Assembly (NCBI GenBank): GCA_023398495.1
Contig: JAEWSG010000019.1
Coordinates: 1 to 59,920 of the forward strand
Direction: 5' to 3'
DNA length: 59,920 bases
Source of the DNA: Bacillota bacterium
GTDB taxonomy: Bacteria > Bacillota > Clostridia > Acetivibrionales > Acetivibrionaceae
Positions within the stretch are counted from its first letter, which is position 1; every line of letters starts with the position of its first letter. The notes below the pieces were generated by a model. It made no database searches and was not told the DNA's origin. It saw only the letters and a list, made by a program, of their open reading frames with translations. Of this stretch, positions 26,752 to 35,600 are shown piece by piece. The translations under genes and the position numbers were made by a program.

Positions 26752-27774
26752 TTAATTTAACTTTTCTCTTATCATTTCGGCCCGTTTTATATCCCTTTCA
26801 TCAGGACTTAAGGGCTTCTCAAAACTCATCTGTAAGTTTGCCGGTTGAATCTTAAGAAGTATCTCGTTAAGTTTACTTGTATCTATGTTTTTAATTATTC
26901 CCATATCTACACCAAGTCTAACATCCGAAATCAATTTAAAGCTCTCTTCCGAAGAAATAATTCTCGCATTAGACAATATACCTAATGAACGGTAAATCTT
27001 ATCTTCAAACCTGAAAGGATTCTGTTTGTATAATTCTACTCTCAAAACTCTTTCCTGGTTAATAATCTGGTTTCCAATATTCGTTATATTATTTATGATC
27101 TCTTCTTCACTCTGACCTAAAGTAATCTGGTTAGATATTTGAAACAAATTGCCTGAAGCTTCACTGTTTTCTCCGTATATACCCCTTACCGCAATACCAA
27201 GCTTACCACAGATCTCCAGCATACCTCTTATATAGCCGGTCATTGTAAGTGCTGGAAGGTGTAGCATTGCGGAAGCTCTGATACCTGTCCCCACATTTGT
27301 CGGGCAGCATGTCAGATATCCAAACTTTTCACTGAATGAATAATCTATATTTTCCTCAAGCAAACTGTCTATCTTATTACAAAGCTCCCAGGCCTTATCA
27401 AGCTGCATGCCCGAAAACAGGCACTGTATTCTAAGGTGGTCTTCTTCATTTATCATAATACTTATCTTCTCATCACCACTTATTATTGCAGCACTTTCAA
27501 CTCTTCCTACTGCCAGGTTCGGACTTATAAGATGCTTTTCCACCATAACCTGTTTATCAATAGGATTCATCCTCTGCATATCCTTAAATTCAAAATCAGC
27601 AGTCGCAATACTGCTATTAAAAATAGCATCTTTAACTTTTTGTAATACTTTCTCTCCTTCCTCCTTGCTCATCCTGAAAGGGAAAGGAAAATCTTTAAAA
27701 TTACGTGCGAGGCGCACTCTACTGCTCATAACCACATCAGATTCGGGTCCCTTTTCAATATACCAACTTTCCAT
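26752..27774 (-). CDS. mcsB: Protein-arginine kinase McsB
   Basis: The product is 340 residues. It is homologous to phosphagen kinases. Conserved pieces are VMSSRVRLARN near the N-terminus (nucleotide phosphate binding), NEEDHLRIQ with its loop, GYLTCCPTNVGTGIRASAM containing the catalytic-site Cys, and RGIYGENSEA. It phosphorylates arginine on misfolded proteins and on CtsR, marking them for ClpCP. The start follows GGAGGTGGG. The gap to clpC is 63 bp and to mcsA 33 bp. Confidence 0.95.
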   Translation of the reverse strand: MESWYIEKGPESDVVMSSRVRLARNFKDFPFPFRMSKEEGEKVLQKVKDAIFNSSIATADFEFKDMQRMNPIDKQVMVEKHLISPNLAVGRVESAAIISGDEKISIMINEEDHLRIQCLFSGMQLDKAWELCNKIDSLLEENIDYSFSEKFGYLTCCPTNVGTGIRASAMLHLPALTMTGYIRGMLEICGKLGIAVRGIYGENSEASGNLFQISNQITLGQSEEEIINNITNIGNQIINQERVLRVELYKQNPFRFEDKIYRSLGILSNARIISSEESFKLISDVRLGVDMGIIKNIDTSKLNEILLKIQPANLQMSFEKPLSPDERDIKRAEMIREKLN

Positions 27775-27807
27775 ATGCCCACCTCCAAATCATGCATAAA
27801 GTCTATA

Positions 27808-28302
27808 TCACGATGCACTGTTTTCCAATTCTCTGATTTTATCTCTTATTTCCGCAGCCTTCTCATACTCTTCACTTTTTATAGCATTTTCCAATTCTCC
27901 CTTTAAAGTGTCTATTTCTTTTGATACTTTTACAGTCTCATACACCTTTTTGGGAACCTTTCCATGGTATTGAAGATTTCCATGCAATCTCCTCAAAATA
28001 GGTACCAACTTGTCTCCATATACCTGGTAACAGTTTTCACAACCAAGCTTTCCTACCTTTTTAAACTCGTCGTAACTCATTCCACATTTATCGCACACCA
28101 GCTGTTGTTCTGAAACCGAAGGCCTCAACGGTATTCCGATCATACCCGAGAAAAAATCATTAACACTGAACGGAGACCCTATAATAATTTTACCTTCCTC
28201 ACTCGCACACTGTTCACACAAATAAATAACATTCTTATTATTATTTACAACCTGTGTAACCTGTACATTGGCAACCCTCTTCTGACAATTCTGACACAAC
28301 AT
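27808..28302 (-). CDS. mcsA: McsA, zinc-binding activator of McsB
   Basis: The product is 164 residues. Cysteine pairs CQNCQKR at the N-terminus, CEQCASE, CDKCGMSYDEF and CENCY fit zinc binding; the C-terminal UVR motif (about 125-160, GELENAIKSEEYEKAAEIRD) matches the UVR region of ClpC. McsA activates McsB and affects CtsR. The ATG at 28302 is chosen because AAAGGAGTGAGG lies just upstream. The longer frame to 28350 has no such site. Confidence 0.92.
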   Translation of the reverse strand: MLCQNCQKRVANVQVTQVVNNNKNVIYLCEQCASEEGKIIIGSPFSVNDFFSGMIGIPLRPSVSEQQLVCDKCGMSYDEFKKVGKLGCENCYQVYGDKLVPILRRLHGNLQYHGKVPKKVYETVKVSKEIDTLKGELENAIKSEEYEKAAEIRDKIRELENSAS

Positions 28303-28427
28303 GTGCCTCACTCCTTTCCCAAGCCAAGCACTTATTAACATCACCAGCATTTAGAATGCAGTCTCTAAATAAGTTTATTTAAAAGTTCACTTTATAATGC
28401 GTGCATAACAAGTTCAAATCACTTTTA

Positions 28428-28895
28428 TTATACCAACAGACTAACCAGCATATTTTTTAAAATACTTGCTCTGATATTTCCTCTATGCTCAACAGGCACA
28501 AGTGACAATGCCTTGTCACTTGTGGCCGCTTTAAGCAGTAATCCGTCCCTTTCAGAAACGACATTATAGTCTATGAAATTGTTTATAAATACTAGTGCTG
28601 ATTGCTGTGAAATATTATCCCCCATTGCGTTGATAATGTGCATAAGATAATTCTTTCCCTTATGTTCTATGCTAACCCTTTTGATGCTTATATGCCCACC
28701 ACCGCCGCGTCTGCTCTCAACATAATAACCTCTTTCAGTTGTAAACCTTGTATCTATAACATAATTAATCTGAGAAGGTACGCAATTAAACTGGTTGGCA
28801 AGCTCGTTCCTCTGAAATTCAACAGTCCCGTCAGTATCACTGATCAACTGTTTTATAAAAGCTTCAATTAGATCACTAAGTTTTGCCAAGTTCAT
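28428..28895 (-). CDS. ctsR: Class III heat-shock repressor CtsR
   Basis: The product is 155 residues. The N-terminal winged helix-turn-helix region contains LANQFNCVPSQINYVIDTRFT, and the wing ESRRGGGGHISI holds the Gly-rich hairpin and Arg that enter DNA. The C-terminal dimerisation and McsB-target domain follows. It represses its own operon through the operator at 28912-28930. The ATG at 28895 follows GCGGAAGGTG; a GTG one codon earlier is possible. Confidence 0.93.
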   Translation of the reverse strand: MNLAKLSDLIEAFIKQLISDTDGTVEFQRNELANQFNCVPSQINYVIDTRFTTERGYYVESRRGGGGHISIKRVSIEHKGKNYLMHIINAMGDNISQQSALVFINNFIDYNVVSERDGLLLKAATSDKALSLVPVEHRGNIRASILKNMLVSLLV

Positions 28896-28911
28896 CACCT
28901 TCCGCGCTGAT

Positions 28912-28930
28912 TTTGACTTTCTTTGACTTT
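28912..28930 (-). promoter_or_regulatory. CtsR operator
   Basis: On the minus strand AAAGTCAAAGAAAGTCAAA is a direct repeat of GTCAAA in the arrangement of the CtsR consensus (GGTCAAA NAN NGTCAAA). It lies between the promoter -10 box and the ctsR start, where binding would block transcription. Confidence 0.85.
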
Positions 28931-28937
28931 TAATAAT

Positions 28938-28966
28938 ATTATAAAATATTTCCTACTGCTCTTCAA
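28938..28966 (-). promoter_or_regulatory. Promoter of the ctsR operon
   Basis: On the minus strand TTGAAG (28961-28966), 17 nt, then TATAAT (28938-28943). The CtsR operator starts 7 nt downstream of the -10 box, consistent with repression by CtsR. Confidence 0.7.
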
Positions 28967-29048
28967 GAAAACAAAACATAAAAATGAGCAAATAACAACC
29001 AATTTTTTTAAATATATCACTATTATTCGGTATTATTCAGCCTTAGTT

Positions 29049-29237
29049 TTAATTGCTTCTTTTTTTATCGTTCTTATTTTTAATATCCGGTGAAGTTTCC
29101 TCTGTGATCTCCGCAAGATACCTCGCTCTGTTCTTCTGTCGGTCTGGTGTCATCCATTGGTCAAAGGAAGCTATAAACTCTCCGTACATTGTTACATCTT
29201 CTATTCTCTCATCTTTGATATTGTTTTTATTTGCCAT
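29049..29237 (-). CDS. Small hydrophilic protein, unknown
   Basis: The product is 62 residues, charged at both ends, with a central segment (TMYGEFIASFDQWMTPDRQK) that looks like a conserved helical core. It begins with ATG preceded by GAGGAGTG, a good ribosome binding site embedded in a long palindrome (29241-29295). No family is recognised. It stands alone between ctsR and the DUF1624 gene. Confidence 0.55.
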   Translation of the reverse strand: MANKNNIKDERIEDVTMYGEFIASFDQWMTPDRQKNRARYLAEITEETSPDIKNKNDKKRSN

Positions 29238-29240
29238 AAT

Positions 29241-29295
29241 AAATACACTCCTCTGAAAATAAATTTAAATTTATTTTTTTCAAAGGAGTGTATTT
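29241..29295. repeat. 55-bp near-perfect palindrome carrying a ribosome binding site on each strand
   Basis: The sequence AAATACACTCCTCTGAAAAT...is mirrored to ...TTTTTCAAAGGAGTGTATTT around an ATTTAAAT centre. On the minus strand it holds the GAGGAGTG of the 62-residue gene, so RNA folding could hide that site. On the plus strand AAGGAGTG points at no gene. Confidence 0.7.
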
Positions 29296-29318
29296 GTATA
29301 CTGAAACTTTTAAATTCA

Positions 29319-30017
29319 TTATAAAAGGCTTTTCGTAATAATATAAAGTATTAATAAAATTACAGGCTGGTGTGCAACATATACATATAGTGACTTTCTT
29401 CCGATAAAATTCACAAAAGTATTTTTAACCGAAAAAGGAATAATACTTTTCTTTTCTTTATACAATATCCTGCTCAGACCCATTCCGAATAAAAATGCCC
29501 AGAGGTAAGGCAGCAGGGGATAATAATCTCCAGATATAAAGTCGGAGTTATATAACCCAAACATAAACAAATAGTTGTGGTCAACTTTGATATTCGGAAG
29601 TATGAAAGCCGAACATCCTATAAGTGCACTAAATACAAACAGCCATAAAGTAGGAACCTTCTTTAGAAGTGGAGAAATAATCATACTAATCCCCATAAAA
29701 TGTAGAATGCCAAAAACTATAACAAATTCAGGATTAGATATAAGGGTAACTATGGTTATTGACAACGCAACAGAAAGAACCAAAAGCCCCCTCTTAGTGC
29801 TGCTACGGCTAAAAGCTGTACTGATTCCTGATACCATTATAAAGAGTGCTCCAGCTACATCTGCAATTACGCCATGCACTCCACCCTCATAGTTAAGATT
29901 CATACCGTAATAATACTGCAAATCAAAAATAATATGCATATATATCATTACCAATATCAGAAATCCTCGTAAAAAGTCTATCTCCCAAATACGTTCTTTT
30001 TTCTTGATGTTTGTCAT
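29319..30017 (-). CDS. DUF1624 / HGSNAT-like membrane acyltransferase family protein
   Basis: The product is 232 residues with about seven predicted membrane helices. The N-terminal EIDFLRGFLILVMIYMH motif and the later GRKSLYVYVAHQP are hallmarks of the DUF1624 family related to heparan-alpha-glucosaminide N-acetyltransferase and acyltransferase 3 proteins. In bacteria such proteins are thought to acylate envelope sugars, unproven here. The start follows AGAGGGAG. It is not clearly in an operon. Confidence 0.8.
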   Translation of the reverse strand: MTNIKKKERIWEIDFLRGFLILVMIYMHIIFDLQYYYGMNLNYEGGVHGVIADVAGALFIMVSGISTAFSRSSTKRGLLVLSVALSITIVTLISNPEFVIVFGILHFMGISMIISPLLKKVPTLWLFVFSALIGCSAFILPNIKVDHNYLFMFGLYNSDFISGDYYPLLPYLWAFLFGMGLSRILYKEKKSIIPFSVKNTFVNFIGRKSLYVYVAHQPVILLILYIITKSLL

Positions 30018-30187
30018 TCGTACAGGCTCCCTCTTTGTGATTTATATAGCTTAATCATACTACAGTTTACCATTTTGCAACAAGTGTGAATTTAACAAAT
30101 CAATATACGCCCTTGCAACAGTGTTTATTTCTTGCTTATGTGTAGTTCTTTTCCCAAAAAGCCATATTCATAAGACACTTCATTCTA

Positions 30188-30910
30188 CTATTTATATTCG
30201 CTTAATTTCCAGCCAAAATCATTATGATAGATCATTTGTCTTGTCATTCCGCCGTCGATACAGATATTTTCACCCGTAATAAAACTTGCCTTGTCAGAGC
30301 ATAGGAAGAGCACCATGTTTGCGATATCAAGCGGGTTACCTACCCTTTTTACCAGGTGTTGCTCTGCATCAGAGCCAGTGTATGCAGTGTAGTCTGTGTC
30401 TATCCAGCCAGGTGAGATTGAGTTAACTCTTGCTTTCCCTGCAAGGCTTACTGCTAAAGAGTGGGTGAGAGCATTTATTCCACCCTTTGCGGCGGTGTAA
30501 CTTTCGGACTGCGGTTGACTCATCCTGTCACGGCTTGAGGATATGTTTATGATGCTTGCACCTTTGGCGAGGTTATTCACAAACAGCTTTGCAAGCATAA
30601 ACGGAGCTGTTACACCAACTCTAAGGGCATAGTTAAACTCGTCATAGGAACATTCGTTAATACCTTTAAAAAGCGGCACTGCGTTGTTGATTATGTAGTC
30701 AACCTTGCCGTAGTCGGAAATAACTTTATTTGCAAAGTTTATAAGAGTTTGTTCGTCGCCTATATCACCGCAGAAATATGGATTTTCCAGAATGTCAATT
30801 ACACAAACATTTGCTCCGCACTTTTCAAATTCCTCGCAGATACACTTGCCGATACCTCTTGCCCCGCCTGTTACAACAGCTGTTTTATCCTTAAATGAAA
30901 ACTGCTCCAT
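30188..30910 (-). CDS. Short-chain dehydrogenase/reductase
   Basis: The product is 240 residues, a normal length for a classical SDR. The N-terminal TGGARGIG binds NAD(P), NNAV stabilises the fold, the active site is Ser in NISSSR, then YTAAK supplies Tyr and Lys, and GENICIDGGMT closes the C-terminus. It should oxidise or reduce an alcohol/ketone; the substrate is unknown. The start follows AAAGGAGCG. No neighbour points to a pathway. Confidence 0.87.
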   Translation of the reverse strand: MEQFSFKDKTAVVTGGARGIGKCICEEFEKCGANVCVIDILENPYFCGDIGDEQTLINFANKVISDYGKVDYIINNAVPLFKGINECSYDEFNYALRVGVTAPFMLAKLFVNNLAKGASIINISSSRDRMSQPQSESYTAAKGGINALTHSLAVSLAGKARVNSISPGWIDTDYTAYTGSDAEQHLVKRVGNPLDIANMVLFLCSDKASFITGENICIDGGMTRQMIYHNDFGWKLSEYK

Positions 30911-31111
30911 TTTGCACGCTCCTTTTGATAATTAGTTATTAGCAAAATTTATGTAGAACCAAATCCTACTACTATTTTACCATTATACCAGCTCAATAAA
31001 ACATTTATTCTGTAGTTTATACATGATATAATGTGTTATAAAAATCATTTGTGTAAAACTGGTCTTAAGCATAGTAGCCAAAAATAATGTAACAAAATTG
31101 GAGAAAAGTTT

Positions 31112-32452
31112 ATGTTCAAAAAGATAATTGTTCTTTTTCTAATTCCAATATTATCCTTTAGTTTTGTTTCATGTAGAAATACCCTCACAGATCCCAAAAC
31201 TTCAACCGTGCCTCTAGAGACACTTGTTGATCCTTCCTATCTTGATGTATGGCTCATGCCTAACAGTGCTGTTCCCGACGAAGATTTTATTGATTTAACA
31301 AAACCGTTTACAGACGCAAATCCAAATGTACCAATTTCCCCTACAGTTCTTGATTGGAGTTGGGCCTGGACAAAGATCATATCTGCTGCTGCTACAGGTG
31401 AAACACCAGACATTACTCAACTCAGCACAACCTGGGTTGGTGCTTTAAGTTCTATGGGCGCTTTATCAGACCTTACCTATAAAGTTGACTTTAGTAAGTT
31501 CCAGCCTACTGTTCTTGAAACAACAGGCCTCCATGGAACAAACGCTAAAACTTGCGTACCATGGTTTTCTGAAACAAGAGCTCTTTACTACAGAAAAGAT
31601 GCTTGCGAAAAAGCAGGCGTTGATCCCTTAAAAGATTTCGAAACCTGGCAATCATTCGAAGCTGCTTTAGTTAAATTAAACAATATAGAAGTTGATGGCA
31701 AAAAGTTATCAGCTCTCGGCATTTCTGGCAAAAATGACAGGAACCTTGTTTACAACTTTACACCATGGATTTATGGTTCAGGTGGAAACTTCCTTGATAC
31801 TGAAGCAAAAAGAGCTACATTTAATTCTGCGGAAGCTTTAGAAGGAATAAATTTCTATTGTAAACTTGCTGTTAAAGGCTTAATAGACAGAACTTCACTT
31901 AAGATGACTACAACTGATATTGAATCAGATTTCATGAAAGGTAAATTTGCCACATCATTTATGGGACCCTCAGTCATATCCGCCCTTGAAGCCAATGTAA
32001 AAAGCAACCTTGTTGACAAGGTTGGTGTAACAATGGTACCTGCTGGACCAAATGGAAGAAAAGCATTCTTAGGTGGGAGCGTACTTGCTATATTTAAATC
32101 ATCTAAGAAGCAGGAAGCGGCTATTGGGCTTATTAACTTTTTAAGCGATAAATATGCCCAGGTTGAGTATGCGAAGAAAACCGGCAACCTTCCTACAAAC
32201 AAAGATGCCTGCAAAGACCCATTCATAACTCAACACGAAATGCGTAAAGTATTTAATGCCCAAATTGAGTTTGCAAAAGCCTATCCATCAATTTCATCAT
32301 GGGATAATGTAGAAAATTACGTCCAACAAGCTTTAAGTAATGTCTGGGATAATGCTATGGGTAATGGAGATGTATACAACTACGAAACAACTAAAAAATT
32401 AGTCGACAAGGCTGCAGCCCAAGTTGACAATGTATTAAAACAAAATCCGTAA
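31112..32452 (+). CDS. ABC transporter extracellular sugar-binding lipoprotein, solitary
   Basis: The product is 446 residues. A lipoprotein signal with Cys at residue 21 (FSFVSC) is followed by a family 1/8 solute-binding fold, visible in VWLMPNSAVPDEDFIDLTKPF, WSWAWTKIISAAATGETPDI, ALYYRKDACEKAGVDP and the FLGGSVLAIFKSSKKQ region. Such proteins usually bind oligosaccharides for an ABC importer, but no permease genes are adjacent. It may serve a distant permease or act only as a sensor. The start follows GGAGAAAAG. It is flanked by minus-strand genes. Confidence 0.85.
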   Translation: MFKKIIVLFLIPILSFSFVSCRNTLTDPKTSTVPLETLVDPSYLDVWLMPNSAVPDEDFIDLTKPFTDANPNVPISPTVLDWSWAWTKIISAAATGETPDITQLSTTWVGALSSMGALSDLTYKVDFSKFQPTVLETTGLHGTNAKTCVPWFSETRALYYRKDACEKAGVDPLKDFETWQSFEAALVKLNNIEVDGKKLSALGISGKNDRNLVYNFTPWIYGSGGNFLDTEAKRATFNSAEALEGINFYCKLAVKGLIDRTSLKMTTTDIESDFMKGKFATSFMGPSVISALEANVKSNLVDKVGVTMVPAGPNGRKAFLGGSVLAIFKSSKKQEAAIGLINFLSDKYAQVEYAKKTGNLPTNKDACKDPFITQHEMRKVFNAQIEFAKAYPSISSWDNVENYVQQALSNVWDNAMGNGDVYNYETTKKLVDKAAAQVDNVLKQNP

Positions 32453-32564
32453 TGGACTTGGTTATAGTTCCAGTTGTTGAATCAAACTTTATGGTGGTTG
32501 AAGGCATTAAAGAATTTGGCTAAAGTTACAAAGGGCCACCAAACCTGAAGCAGTCATCAAAGGT

Positions 32565-34247
32565 TTATACAGTATGCATTTTAACCATTTTCCCTTTGAA
32601 TGCGATGCCCAGTTTTATAACCTCACTAATTCCCATTTCCATAAGTTCCATATCATATTTTCGTTCTTCTATCTGTCTCAAAGCTGAACCTAACGCCTCG
32701 TCAATAGACTCACCTTTAAGTTGGCTTGCCTTTTTGAACTCCATTATAATACCCTTTTTACTTTTATCTTTTGGTATAATCATTACATCATACCTTCCGT
32801 ATCCCGATTCCCTGTTGGATCTTATCTCGTACTCTCTGTCCAAATGCACTAGCATACCAAGAACAAAAGCATGATAAAAACTCTCCGCCTTATCCTCTCC
32901 CACATCATGATAACTTAACACATTGATAGCAGTTCTTGAAAATATCTCATTGAAAGTATCAATATCTCCCGACAAAAGTGCCTTTAACATTTCCGCAGTA
33001 CTACCACCCTTTACAGTTTCATTCAGCCAACTCTCCAACATGTTTCTAAAGAAATAGTAAACCTCTTTATTCGGAGCCTTTAATATACAATAAACCCCAT
33101 CTTCACGAATTTCCACTTTGACAGGTGTAAGGTATCCACTCATAAGCATAAATGACCAGATGCTGTTTTCAGATATTGTTATTTGGCTGTATATGATATT
33201 TTCATTTATTTTAATATTATCCAGCACTCCACCTTCAATTATTTTCTGAATACTTAGCTGAATTTCACGTGTCCCCTCAGTGGCAAGCTTTCTGATTATG
33301 TCGTTTCCACTTGTATTGATCCAGTATGGTTCTAGTATTCCTTTGTTTGCATACATAATAATTGACCACGGATTATAAATAACAGACCGATCTTTCTTAC
33401 CAAAAACATATCCATCATACCATTGTGCAACGTTATCGATATTTTCCTCGATATTATAGTATTTCAAAACACCTTCAACTTCTTCTTGCGTAAATCCAAA
33501 GTCCTCCCTGAAGTGATCACTTAATATTGAACAAACATTCAAATTGTTCATATCACTAAATATACTTTCCCGTGCAACACGGAAAATTCCTGTCATAATT
33601 CCTTTATGTAGAAATTGATTGTTCTTAAATCCAGCATTCATAAATGCCTTCATAAAGTCAATAGCCTTTTCCCAATGCTCATGTATGTATGCTTCATTCA
33701 AAAACGTATCGTATTCATCTAAAAGTATTATTGACTTCTGCCCATGATGAAGATAAAGTAATCTTGCCAAAACCTCCAAGCTCTTAATATAATCACCCAT
33801 ACTACCCTCATCCATAAGTATCTTTTCAATATCTTTCTTTTCCGAAATACTTAATGAATTTGAATTAAGTAAGTAATCATGTTTTTGAAATTCTGATTTA
33901 ATATTTTTCTTAATCAAATCAAAATTGGTCTCCCAATTATCAGTTTTAATGCCTTTAAAAGTAATATTAATTACAGGATATTTCCCCTGTTCCTTCCTGT
34001 ATTCGTCACCCTGAGCCCAAATTTTGTATTCTTTAAATAAATAGCTTGTGTCTGAATCCGTTTTTTCAAAAAAATATCTTAAAAGAGACATGTTCAGCGT
34101 TTTTCCAAATCTTCTAGGCCGGGTGATCAAAATAACCTGTGAACCGTTTTCAATTATGTCTCTGACAAATAAGGTTTTATCAACAAAGAATAAATTATTG
34201 TCCACTATATGTTTAAAATCATCCACACCTATAGGTTGACGTTTCAT
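32565..34247 (-). CDS. AAA-ATPase-like / PD-(D/E)XK nuclease-domain protein
   Basis: The product is 560 residues. The N-terminal ATPase-like domain (PF09820 type) has PIGVDDFKHIVDN, Walker A-like RPRRFGKT (about residues 42-49) and Walker B IILLDEYDTF. The C-terminal region (PDDEXK_9 type, about 440-540) has YGRYDVMIIPKD and IIMEFKKA, fitting a PD-(D/E)XK nuclease core with Asp and Glu-x-Lys. The family is widespread in clostridia and Bacteroidetes, often in many copies, and its role is unproven. Its start overlaps the stop of the HsdS-like fragment. Confidence 0.85.
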   Translation of the reverse strand: MKRQPIGVDDFKHIVDNNLFFVDKTLFVRDIIENGSQVILITRPRRFGKTLNMSLLRYFFEKTDSDTSYLFKEYKIWAQGDEYRKEQGKYPVINITFKGIKTDNWETNFDLIKKNIKSEFQKHDYLLNSNSLSISEKKDIEKILMDEGSMGDYIKSLEVLARLLYLHHGQKSIILLDEYDTFLNEAYIHEHWEKAIDFMKAFMNAGFKNNQFLHKGIMTGIFRVARESIFSDMNNLNVCSILSDHFREDFGFTQEEVEGVLKYYNIEENIDNVAQWYDGYVFGKKDRSVIYNPWSIIMYANKGILEPYWINTSGNDIIRKLATEGTREIQLSIQKIIEGGVLDNIKINENIIYSQITISENSIWSFMLMSGYLTPVKVEIREDGVYCILKAPNKEVYYFFRNMLESWLNETVKGGSTAEMLKALLSGDIDTFNEIFSRTAINVLSYHDVGEDKAESFYHAFVLGMLVHLDREYEIRSNRESGYGRYDVMIIPKDKSKKGIIMEFKKASQLKGESIDEALGSALRQIEERKYDMELMEMGISEVIKLGIAFKGKMVKMHTV

Positions 34248-34474
34248 TACCTAACACTCCCTCTACTTATGATGATATTATTATATACAACAATTCTCTC
34301 ATTAACAACATTGAACAACGGGGATGGAATGTGGTAAAAAGCTTTGAAGTTGTTGTAATATTCGGATATAGAAACATTCATATATTTTAACCAATATTCG
34401 TTACATTCTCTACTTGGTGTACTTCCGTTTTTAACATCAAAATACTCTTTAATTTTAGACACATTTAATTCCAA
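34247..34474 (-). pseudogene. HsdS-like fragment (type I restriction specificity subunit remnant)
   Basis: A 75-codon frame (TTG start at 34474 or GTG at 34462, neither with a good ribosome binding site). The motif KIKEYFDVKNGSTPSRECNE, then YW, matches the start of a target-recognition domain of HsdS proteins (typically IKNG.TPS....YW), and the end INNNIIIS-like run also fits that family loosely. The protein is far too short to work. An HsdR remnant lies 4.5 kb away (38893-39428), which supports a broken type I system. The stop overlaps the start of the ATPase-like gene. Confidence 0.5.
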
Positions 34475-35460
34475 TTAAAATCGGCCGGCTTATCAACCAC
34501 TTCATAGTCTCCTTCGGTTGATCCCAACGTAGTTACCTTTTCAATGGATTGATTCTCTATATTGTAAACAGCAATCCCTTTTTGGCCTGTGAAGTTGTCA
34601 TCACGAAACCAGAAGGATAGTAAAATCCTGCTGCTGTCAGGGCTCCACTCTATAAATTTGATCCAAGGGTCTGGTCTTTGATTGCTTCCCACCTTGTAGC
34701 CCAATTTGTCGCTGTTATCGCAAATATATTGAAACAGAGGAATGTTGTATACTTCTCTGCTTTTTACATTTACAACCAGCATTTCGGATTGAATCCTGCC
34801 ATAAGGGTTTGCAAACAGCCATTTGTCATCTGGTGACCAGCCGATATCACCTATACTATAGTTTTCAACAAAGCAATTGATTTCCCCATTGTCAATAATC
34901 CATAGTTTACCATCATCATATATTGAACCATGAAATTTTGTGAACAGGTATCTGTTACCTTCATGACTTTTTATCAGATATTTATTGTTATAGGTTCTGT
35001 TAATAATTGCAATACTTAGAGCTGCAGAATCCTGAATAGAATTCTCATCCTTAAGGAGGCTATTCAAAGGCTCAAGGGCATTTTTAATGCCGGGCTTGTT
35101 ATAATACTCAATAACCTTATTAGCACAATACCACCGAATTACGGGATTTTCATGTTTCATTCCTGCACACAGAAATGAAATCGGGTCAGTCTCCTTATCG
35201 ACAGCTTCTTCTAGCCAATCAATATTATCATATGCATATTCTATCATATCACCTGATTTTTCTGTAAGTTTATCCCACTTATCTTTATATGTTTTATCAC
35301 TGACCTCCACATTTACTGGTGTACCCTGTTGTAATTGAATTTCACCCGAGTTAATGTCAGGTATAGAAGTGGAAACCTGTGTGATGTTCCCTTTATTGCT
35401 GCACGCAAAAAGTAATAAAAAGCAACCTGAAATAACTAAATACAATAAAGCTTTTTTCAT
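34465..35460 (-). CDS. Lipoprotein with propeller-like C-terminal half
   Basis: The product is 331 residues. It has a lipoprotein signal (LLFAC, Cys at residue 20), a helical middle, and a C-terminal half with two TolB/WD-like blades (IGWSPDDKWLFA and IEWSPDSSRILLSF). The middle mentions of HENPVIRWYCANKVIEYY look like HEAT-type helices. It is anchored outside the membrane; its role is unknown. A decayed partial copy of its 3' end lies at 44244-44370. The start follows GGAGGCC. Confidence 0.7.
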   Translation of the reverse strand: MKKALLYLVISGCFLLLFACSNKGNITQVSTSIPDINSGEIQLQQGTPVNVEVSDKTYKDKWDKLTEKSGDMIEYAYDNIDWLEEAVDKETDPISFLCAGMKHENPVIRWYCANKVIEYYNKPGIKNALEPLNSLLKDENSIQDSAALSIAIINRTYNNKYLIKSHEGNRYLFTKFHGSIYDDGKLWIIDNGEINCFVENYSIGDIGWSPDDKWLFANPYGRIQSEMLVVNVKSREVYNIPLFQYICDNSDKLGYKVGSNQRPDPWIKFIEWSPDSSRILLSFWFRDDNFTGQKGIAVYNIENQSIEKVTTLGSTEGDYEVVDKPADFNWN

Positions 35461-35570
35461 AAAGGCCTCCTGAAATAAATTGTTTAAAACAGAGACTAAT
35501 AAGAATTTGATTTTACTATTTTAATATAACTTAGCTGCCTATACAACAAAAATACTACTACAAATTTTCT

Positions 35571-35599
35571 AGAAATGAATTATGTTCAAAAGCACTAGT
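35571..35599 (+). mobile_element. CTAG element, right end only (partial copy B)
   Basis: The second palindrome core TTTCTAGAAATGAATTATG followed by TTCAAAAGCACTAG matches the right end of the full copies. The left part is absent. It lies 1-2 bp from the stop codon of the PlsC-like gene. Confidence 0.7.
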
Positions 35600-35600
35600 A

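Noticed and set aside
28590..28605. The 12-base word CTAGTGCTGATT inside ctsR equals the start of the CTAG element
   Set aside because: It lies within the conserved coding sequence of ctsR, is not followed by the element's palindrome, and encodes ordinary CtsR residues. Chance.
24256..28895. The stress operon as something new
   Set aside because: Its gene set and order (ctsR, mcsA, mcsB, clpC) and its operator are standard for Firmicutes.
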